64,000 nt of DNA. It comes from Arcuatula senhousia (lineage: Eukaryota > Mollusca > Bivalvia > Mytilida > Mytilidae). The stretch is taken from contig OZ020306.1 in the NCBI GenBank assembly GCA_963971305.1, positions 59,928,686 through 59,992,685 of the forward strand. Reading direction: 5' to 3'. A program made the position numbers and the translations under genes. Below are positions 56,856 through 64,000 of the stretch, in pieces (within the stretch, counting starts at the first letter, position 1; every line of letters begins with the position of its first letter). Under the pieces are notes generated by a model. The model saw only the letters and a list, made by a program, of their open reading frames with translations, was not told where the DNA came from and did no database searches.

Positions 56856-57374
56856 TTTTGTTAGTTAGTTAGTTATTGCTTTATTCCCAAGCAGCGCGAT
56901 TTCGGCTATATCCGGGAGATGAACATGAAAGTGGTGACACAATGAACATGAAATGATGATGAGGTGGAGGAAATGGGGACACAAGGCCAATCGGGTAGGA
57001 GAGTTTTGACTGCCACTGGAAAAAGGAGTGATGGGTAGGGACGGGAAATTTGGCCTCCTGCATGGGGATCCTACGGGTCCTACTCTTACCGAGACCTGCA
57101 GCAGAGTTCTTTAACGTGCGAGGAACGTGACATTTTTCCCAACACGGTGTACCACTATGGTTTGCGGTCAGGTTTTCCGCATTATCACCTGACGACCCCG
57201 CATCTCTCGATGTCAGGGCTGCCCCATTCAACCAGCTGGGGCACACATCCCAGTCGCTTTGAGGGCAAAGCGGCCTGACCCCGATGTCAGGTTTCTGAGT
57301 GCTCTTTAGTGGGCTTTTACCGACAAGCTTATCGCTGCTGCGGGCCTATTCGCCTCCCGGGCCCCGCACGGGAC
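56856..57374 (-). repeat. SINE, (AACT)n-tail type, inserted in a coding exon
   Basis: Inverted full-length copy with tail ttagttagttagtt at left and head gggccccgcacgggac at right. A perfect 13-bp duplication ttgtcttgttaaa (56843-56855 and 57375-57387) flanks it, and the host reading frame is recovered when one copy is removed. Confidence 0.9.
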
Positions 57375-57467
57375 TTGTCTTGTTAAAAAAAAGACAAAAC
57401 CGGGTGTATTGTTCCAGTATTTTAAGGATATTCTTTCTAAATTTTCATCCCATGTTTTTCGTTCAAA

Positions 57468-57723
57468 AAGAGTTTTGACTGCCACTGGAAAAAGGAGTGA
57501 TGGGTAGGGACGGGAAATTTTGCCTCCTGCATGCATGGGGATCTTACGGGTCCTACTCTTACCCAACACGGTGCACCACTATGGTTCGCGGTCAGGTTTT
57601 CCGCATTATCGCCTGACGACCCCGCATCTCTCGATGTCGGGGCTGCCCCATTCAACCACCTGGGGCACACATCCCAGTCGCTTTGTGCTGCTGTTGGCTA
57701 TTCGCCTCCCGGGCCCCGCACGG
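57468..57723 (-). repeat. Second SINE fragment, internally deleted
   Basis: Matches the (AACT)n-type SINE from gttttgactgccactgg to the head gccccgcacggga, but lacks the tail and two internal pieces. No target duplication found, so it may have arisen by recombination. Confidence 0.75.
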
Positions 57724-59754
57724 GATAATTTTGAAAGTAATTGATTAAATTACTGATTACTTTGTAATGTTATCATGATTACATCTGATTACAATACATT
57801 TAAGTTAAGAAAATATGTGACTTTGCACACTTCTTGTACATTTATACTAGAAATCTGAAAAGTAGTATTTATTATACATGCACCGTATTTGCCCTAGGAA
57901 ACTCTTATTTTTTTTAAAAGGTGTAATATAATAAACAGTTATAAAAACACCCTCTAAATGGCTTCTATCAGTCTATGTGACAGGTGACAATAAACAAAGG
58001 ATTAAATATTGGACTTAAAACAACAAGTCTTAATTTGAAAAGAAAACTATTGAAATTTTCTAAAGAACAAAATTAATTGACTTCATTTTTACAATCCTTT
58101 GATATTTTTCAATTATAATCTGCACATCATGAAACATCCAGGTTAAAACATATATTGTTAAAAAAAATAATTTAATGTGAGATTGATTCTGGTAACAAGT
58201 ACTTAGTAGTAATTATGAAGATAACTGTGCATATAGTATAGAATAATTGTTGCACTTTAGCTTTCAATATTGTCATGATTGTAAAACTTTAATTAAGATT
58301 AAAATGGACCTATGTTCAAAACATGTAATATCAGACTTGTTTAAGTCATTGAATTTGCAATGTAAGCAGAAAGTAATCAGAATGAAATCAGGATTACAGG
58401 GTATTTTTGAAAGTAATTGATTAAATTAAATTACATGTAATCAGATTTTTGGCTGATTACTGATTACTCTGATTACTTGAAAAATTGTAATCAATTACAG
58501 CTGATTAATGATTACAATTACGATTACCCCTTCTCTGATGGTTACAAGGTATTAATTTGAACTACTTTCGACATATTCAAAAAAAATATCATTTTTGGGG
58601 TATTTCGTGGGGCGTGGCACGGCCCCTGGGCGTCTCCATTCTTGAATTTCAGGGAGAAGCCTCATCTCATAGGTTTCTACCACTGTGCAAAATTTGAAAT
58701 CAATCGGTCAAGTAAAAAAAACTCTTGAATTCATTTTCATTGTTTCTTTAGAACATTTAACCTTGACAAGTGTATCATTTAAAACATTATTTTAATTTCA
58801 GCTATTTTTAAAGAGCATCAAGGGATAAGAGATACAGAAAGGGGCCCTTACCTGGAAGAAGCCCTAAAACAAGAGAACATGTAATATTCTACACATATAG
58901 ATGTGTGTTAAAGTTCACAAAACAATTTGATAGAAATTTTGTTACATATTTACATTGTCAAATAAAGTTTCAGGGCTGTTTTGAGAAATCGAAAATGTAA
59001 AAACAAAAAAACAAACACTGTGACAACTGGTTACTAAAATCACATTAACCATGTTATATAATCTTCAAGAACATTTCAATAAAGGTCTCATCTGTCAGGG
59101 AATCAGATGTGTCGTCCTTGACTTTTAAACTTGTAATTTATTGTTCTCAAATGATAACAGTTGTGTCGAGTTCAAAAACATCCTATATATTAACACATTT
59201 ATGAATTTCAGTGATTCAATGAAAGATCGTACCAGGGGAGCAGTGTTGATGCCAAATGCATCCCAAGGGCATATCACTGCCACAAGAACCTTCCTACCCG
59301 GATTATCCAAACAAAACCTATGAATTTAATGAATATTGAAAAGCAAAATGGTACGATTGATGAAATGTTGAATTGCAAGAGGTAGGAGTAATATGATTTT
59401 TTAAATTTCAAAAAGGACACCTGAACAAGTACCCGTGCAAAAGGGTTTTATAGTCATGTCTTATTCATGCTTATCCATTCTTAAAAATCTTTTGTTTGTC
59501 CTTGTCACTTTATGTTCTCTGTTCTATGCCTCGATTTTTGGTCTTGTTGAAAATGCTGGTTGTTTTCTATTGTGATGTTTTGAAATTTCTGTTTGTTTAT
59601 GTTAATTGTGTCGCGTACACTTATTCCACAACCACAACATCGTCTATTATGACATTTATTTTTGTATAGATATTTGTCTATTAGCAACACATTATTGTTT
59701 ACTGTTAATATTTTGTTTATTGTGATTATTTGTAATTTATTTGTAATTGTTTTA
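57724..59754. other. Non-coding; gattac-rich repeat and weak exon-like stretches
   Basis: taattttgaaagtaattgat (57724) is repeated at about 58400, and 58430-58530 is dense in gattac/taatca motifs, a repeat of unknown type. 58800-58985 and 59212-59320 each follow an acceptor-like tttcag and are open in one frame, but no domain is recognisable and I do not call them genes. Confidence 0.4.
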
Positions 59755-60233
59755 GTCCCGTGCGGGGCCCGGGTGGCGAATAGGCCCGAAGCAGAGCCTA
59801 GCTTGTCGTAAGAGGCGACTAAGGGTCTTGGGATTCTGACATCGGGTCAGTGCTCAGCCCACAGAGCGACCAAGTGTGTACCCTAGGTGGCTGAATAGGG
59901 TAGCCCTCGTCCGCGGGGGTTGTCAGGTCTATAATACGGAAACCCTGACCGCCGACCATAGTGGGCCAACGTGTGTGGAGAGTGCCACGCTTCATGCACG
60001 TAAAAGACCCCTTTGTGGACCGCCCAGTAGTGCACCACATAGGCTAAATTTTCCGCCCCTACCCACCTCTCCCCTTTTTCGGTGGTTCTTCAAAATTTAC
60101 CGGTCCTTTGTTTCCCACCCCACCCCATATTTCATCATCATTACATGTTCATTTTATCATCCCTTTCATGTTCATCGCCTGTATATAACCTATATAGCGT
60201 TGCACGGGCGTAAAACACCAACTCACTCACTCA
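59755..60233 (+). repeat. SINE, (ACTC)n-tail type
   Basis: Full-length, from gtcccgtgcggggcccggg to the (actc)n tail, very similar to the copy at 54152. No target duplication was recognised. Confidence 0.85.
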
Positions 60234-61034
60234 CCCCAAATATATACGCTAAAACTTTTTTCGAACTTATTTCTTTGATTATCCATATCAAAAATAGAAC
60301 AAGGTGTTCATATCACTACAATAAATTGATGAAATATAATTAAAACAATTATGTTGCATAATTTAATTTTGTTCTCCTTATGACTAAAAAAATGCTGGTT
60401 TTAGTTACTCTTATATTAAAAGAGTATCTTAAGAATATCTCAATTCCTAAGGTGGCTTTTAGTTACTGGGCCCAGCTGTATATGAACGAGCCAGTTCCAA
60501 CCCAGAGCACTGCAACAGTCATCTTTTTTTTGACGAATCAATAATCGAAACACAAGTTTGGTGCAGGACACCCTAAGGATCATACCATCCATGTCATATA
60601 ATTTTTGATCAGTAGTTTCAGAGGAGAAGATTGTAGAACAATGACGGACGCAAAGTAATGGCAATAGTGATTGAAAATGGCAGGCATAAATTGTCAATAC
60701 AAAACTTTCAAAAAATACACAGGCTAAATAAAATAAGTATTTTGCTAAAATTATATTGAAATAGCTGATTTTTTAAATTTTGTCTATATTTATATCTTTT
60801 ATTTTATTTTGTTATATTATGCATTCCCCCAGAAAACAATCATATCTTATGTAACATGGCCTGCACGATGCAGACTCATAGACTACAGGGATCGTTTGGA
60901 TAACAGGAAGTGCCAACTTGTCAGTTGAATGAAGCCCTTTAGTGGAGGTCCGCGAAGGTCCCCTTCAAGTGTCAAAACGGCGGGTATATCATTTATAACG
61001 TCGATAACAATGGCCATTTTCACTCACAATCAAA
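60234..61034. other. Non-coding, nothing recognised
   Basis: AT-rich except 60850-61000. The minus-strand frame at 60440-60697 has no domain and ordinary random composition. Confidence 0.45.
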
Positions 61035-61376
61035 ATGGAGATTAACCACACAACTGATTGTCTGAGTTTCAATCGTGCTCGAGAGCAAATGTTGTTGCTT
61101 TGGAGATGCATCAATGGTTTGGAGGCGACAAGAGAAAAGACTGCCAAACAACACAGACCCATATTCAGACTGCCCATCGAAAGACGTCTTAGAACTGCAC
61201 GCGCACTATCTGTACACTCAGAAGAAACAAGAAATGCTGTGGGGACCTGCATTCGACGACGAAGAAGATATGGAAGTCAATGAGTGCTATGTTTCTAGAT
61301 ATCAAAACGGCCCTTTAAAGGGTCACCCAATATTTTCAAAAAGAATCTTACTATATGTTAAGAATAAGCAATAAAC
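61035..61376 (+). other. Uncertain coding-like stretch
   Basis: ATG at 61035 opens an 82-codon frame that turns Arg-rich; an overlapping frame to 61374 reads KDVLELHAHYLYTQKKQEML and then a DDEEDMEV segment, which looks more protein-like. A shift between the two is possible. No family recognised. Confidence 0.3.
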
Positions 61377-61699
61377 GAAAACTAATAATATATAAAATGA
61401 AACCCAAGCCACGTTCAAACACATGTATTAAGAATATACTGGTACACCCTTGCCTTAAAGATATATGCAGAGTGTGATTAAAATATTCAGAATTTTAAAG
61501 TTTAATAAACTCTTTCTGAAAATTAAAAAGATTTAAAATAAACTTAAACAAACAAATACAAGATATTGGAAAAATAAAATCCAGCTGATTCTAAATAACT
61601 TTATATAGCGAAAAATGTTCAAACTTGCACAAGGAATAAAATATCGAAAAATAAGTTAAACAACGCCTCTTGGATGAATTATATTATTCATTCTAATCA

Positions 61700-62312
61700 T
61701 ATATATATATATAGGACACATGTTACAAATAAACTAAAACTGTCATTTTCCAACCGGTTTCAATCCTATCATCAGGGAAAATGTACTAAATGTTGCTAAC
61801 GGTGACGTCGTCGTCAAGTGGCTTTTGTTGATTGTGACGCTAAAGTGCATTTAATTTAGGGTGGAATATTTTAATGAAATGTTTCTCTTTTATTAATCTT
61901 TCCGTTTCTGTAGTATCCCCGTAAAATTTGTAGATCGGACAAATAAAGAAAATAGGATTTGTATTTTTTGCACAAGATCTTATATGTCCACTGAGGGGAA
62001 TCATACTGTATTTCGTTTCCCTTATTTGTTGTCTGTGGACGGTAACTCTTTTACGCTAATCCCCGGTTTGTCCTATGTAGTTTTCTTTGCATCCGTTACA
62101 TGTTATGACATAAATTACTGCTTTAGAAGCACAGGTTATGTGTGATTTTATTTCAAATGTTTTTCCATCTTTAAAGTTGAAAATATTTGTTTCTTGTAAA
62201 TACGGACATGTTCGGCAATTTGGTCTATCGCATTTAATTACGGACTGAATTTCATCTATATATCTTTCCTCGTATTTCGCTCTTATTTTTCGATAACTAT
62301 ATATATATATAT
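61700..62312 (-). pseudogene. Penelope-like element 3' fragment with GIY-YIG domain
   Basis: On the minus strand, 62316-61858 encodes CDRPNCRTCPYLQ, then a GIY-YIG-type nuclease start (VIYVITCNGCKENYIGQTGD), one in-frame TAG (about 62056), and the rest (RKRVTVHRQQIRETKYSM, FYGDTTETERLI). That spacing of a Cys pair and YIGQT is typical of Penelope-like elements. The RT part is absent. (AT)n tracts lie at both ends (61699-61713 and 62297-62312). A hammerhead-like core remnant lies at 61755-61776. Confidence 0.75.
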
Positions 62313-62680
62313 ACAAAGACTTTGACTTGGAAAATAGTTATCAGAAGAAACATGTTTAAACAGGAAACTTTTATTACAGTCAGCAACCATGCCAGAAATG
62401 AAAAAAATCACCGATTTTTAACCAATTTGAAAGAGAAGGTGTAATTTGGCAGAGACAACAAAAAAGAACCCCAGAAAAGACTCAGCTAGGCAAATGTTGC
62501 AGGCAACAAAAGTAGAACTGCAAGATGCAGAAAGCTGCGGCATACTAGAATGGGCCCTCATCCGTCCTCTGATTGAGATGGAGTACCAGCTGAGCCATCC
62601 AAATTACGAAGAAGATTTACCATATGATCGGCTCTACGGTTAACAAATACCCGACCTAGTATAAAACGGCCCAACCAATA
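62313..62680. other. Unrecognised, one short ORF
   Basis: A 65-codon frame at 62446-62643 (KVELQDAESCGILEWALI) has protein-like composition but no domain. No other feature. Confidence 0.35.
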
Positions 62681-63093
62681 TTAAATGTTAAAATCAAGAT
62701 GCCTTAAAGCTCTTGATGTTAAAAGAATTCTCCAGTACGGAATGGGGAGCTGATAAATCAGGGTTCTTTAAATTTTTATAGGTCTATTGTACGATCAAAA
62801 CTGGATTATGGTTCCATTATATATGGGGGTCTGCAAAAAAGTCGTAATTATCAATTTTCATCATCAGGGATTGCCACTCTGTCTTGGTGCAAACAGAACC
62901 TCTCCTATTGAGAGTATGTATGCGGAGGCAAATGAGCAATTTCTGAAGCATCGAAAGATTAAACTCAGACTGAAATATGCCACTAAGTTAAAAACCTTTC
63001 CTGCCCAAGACTGTGTTTTTAAACCACCCCTTATAAATATGTATGAAAAACATGAAAACAAAACTCCTCCTTTGGGTATTCGTATCAAATCCT
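62681..63093 (+). pseudogene. Jockey-like LINE, end of reverse transcriptase, degraded
   Basis: Frames with shifts encode SRCLKALD, YRSIVRSKLDYGSIIYG-like text (about 62775-62825) and then HHQGLPLCLGANRTSPIES and KLRLKYATKLK (62858-63000), the block after the RT palm in Jockey-type LINEs. A small deletion near 62835 and frameshifts break it. The last frame ends at 63093. Confidence 0.65.
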
Positions 63094-63129
63094 AACCTGT
63101 CTTATCTCAAAATTGATTTAGAAACTAAA

Positions 63130-64000
63130 AAACCTGTCAAGCCTTTGAGATTTAGTAGGTGTTTCTACAGATGATGCCTTGGTTATGGTAGGTTGTAAGA
63201 GTGGTGTTGTAACTAGATTTAGGGAAGTCACTTCAGGTCTTTCAGCTACTCACTGTATTGCAAATAGGTTGGCATTTGGTTCTGTTTATGCTGCAGACAA
63301 GATTCGATATTTTGTGAAGTCCTGGAATGGCATGTATAAGTATTTTGCTTTATCCCCTCGTAACATGTCCAGGCTCCAAGGTATTCAGGCAGTCATTCAG
63401 GCTTCCCAGACCCGTCTGCAGCAGGTGTTTTACACTAGGTGGTTAAGTTTTGAAGGTAGTGTGCAGGCAGTTGTTGACAATTACCCCGCCCTAGTGAGTG
63501 TCTTCTTAGAGGATAACTCTGCCAAGGCTCTTGCTATGCATAAGCCTATCACCACGTATAAATTCTTATACGTTGCACACCACCTTGCTGATGTTCTAAG
63601 GCATTTGGCTATTTTGTGTAAAGCATATCAGAGGTCTGAAATTGACTTTACAGAGATGAACCCCTCCTCCTTTTAATGTTAAGGTCTTGCAGGGTCTCAA
63701 ATCAGGTTCTGGGTGTAACGTTTCTAGGTTTCTGTCCCTGGTCCCCTCTGAGCCCACTTTGGATTCGGTTGGTTTGTGTACGTTTGAGTACAAAGATCAC
63801 ACTATCAGAGATAGTGCTCAGCAGCGCTCAGAGCTTCTTAAGTTTGCTCTCAGTTTGGTGACCATGTTGTTGACAATCTTAGGTCAAGCTTTACTGCTAC
63901 TGGTGATGCTTCTCTGTAAGGTGCCTTTACCCAGTTGTTTGATCCTTCCTTTTATTCAGGTAGTGACAGTTCAGCTCTGTCTGACAGTTCTGATTCATAT
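63130..64000 (+). pseudogene. ZNF862/hAT-like transposase-derived fragment, runs off the window
   Basis: From about 63160 the text reads DDALVMVGCKSGVVTRF, SATHCIANRLAFGS, YFALSPRNMSRLQGIQ, VFYTRWLSFEGSVQAVV and KPITTYKFLYVAHHLADVL, the conserved block of ZNF862-like proteins derived from hAT transposases. The frame shifts at about 63664 and continues (VLQGLKSGSGCN) to the right edge with further damage. The N-terminal zinc fingers are not present in the window. Confidence 0.65.

Larger units (their letters stand above)
53837..57467 (+). pseudogene. Multi-exon gene of an unrecognised family, frameshifted and SINE-interrupted
   Basis: Tentative exons: 53837-53849 (ATG, donor ggtaaat), 54969-55656 (acceptor ctttacag; donor ggtaagaa) and 56173 to about 57467 (acceptor tttatttcag). 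Exon 2 encodes a very basic start (YYRELKKQKEKERQLIKYH) and TPRKRAALLSSYLNSK; an A-rich run near 55190-55212 shifts the frame. The exon 2 to 3 junction joins in frame. Exon 3 encodes RKTRSDALSEEAKKQNYDFW, LEKTQTEVYLDF, FEKLKPYFV, a Cys-rich group (CDRETCCCRYH) and a CVQRRCEQCG motif. I have seen such text only in unnamed, multi-copy invertebrate proteins, possibly transposon-derived. A SINE splits exon 3 at 56856; the frame resumes after it (KTKPGVLFQYFKDILSKF) until a second SINE fragment. Not functional as it stands. Confidence 0.6.

Noticed and set aside
56881..57744. Several 60-120-codon frames on both strands
   Set aside because: All fall within SINE copies; the same frames recur at 31, 47, 54 and 60 kb.

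Overview
The window looks like a nuclear segment from a bivalve mollusc, most likely a mytilid mussel. The evidence is AT-rich DNA, spliced transposon genes, RNA-derived SINEs with (ACTC)n or (AACT)n tails of the molluscan type, Ty3/gypsy, Penelope-like, Jockey-like, hAT, CACTA and Polinton remnants, and a tandem array of type I hammerhead ribozymes of the metazoan 'retrozyme' kind. I see no single-copy host gene that I can name. Almost everything that can be identified is a transposable element or a satellite, often nested several layers deep. Species assignment is inference.

Layout. 1-2246 and 12047-13440 are satellite-like arrays (126-bp and about 117-bp monomers, each with a palindrome built on GCCATTTT/AAAATGGC). 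They are split by a complete 9.8-kb DNA transposon at 2247-12046 that I assign to the ISL2EU group. It has about 70-bp inverted repeats, an AT target duplication, a left gene for a THAP plus DDE transposase (two exons, 465 aa) and a converging right gene for a SAP-SWIM-YqaJ nuclease-like protein (two exons, 579 aa). Both open frames close exactly across predicted introns. The nuclease intron holds five and a quarter near-identical 358-bp repeats, each with a hammerhead ribozyme in the same orientation as the gene.

15690-26815 is an 11.1-kb Ty3/gypsy element (AGAG target duplication, LTRs about 99.5% identical, tRNA-Leu primer site). Its gag-pol carries two frameshifts and two stops, but an extra C2H2 zinc-finger frame in the env position is open. 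Its 5' LTR is split by a 2.3-kb Tc1/mariner-type element. 29217-43059 has CACTAG termini, a 3-bp duplication and mirrored subterminal motif clusters, and so reads as a 13.8-kb CACTA element without a recognisable transposase. It is filled with a SINE, two copies of a 29-bp-TIR element (one with PHD-finger and Penelope-like remnants) and a fold-back MITE.

43440-44348 is a MITE with about 100-bp inverted repeats. 45.2-48.3 kb holds a broken Polinton-type integrase split by a SINE, plus orphan frames. 49.7-53.4 kb is a second block of the palindromic repeats, inverted relative to the left block and with covarying hairpins at module junctions. 53.8-57.5 kb is a broken multi-exon gene of an unrecognised family whose coding exon is interrupted by a SINE. 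The right edge has a Penelope-like GIY-YIG fragment, a Jockey-like RT tail and a ZNF862/hAT-like fragment running off the window.

The strongest items to follow up are the hammerhead array inside the ISL2EU nuclease intron, the intact ISL2EU gene pair, the gypsy zinc-finger frame, the CACTA reading of 29-43 kb and the covarying hairpins of the repeat modules.
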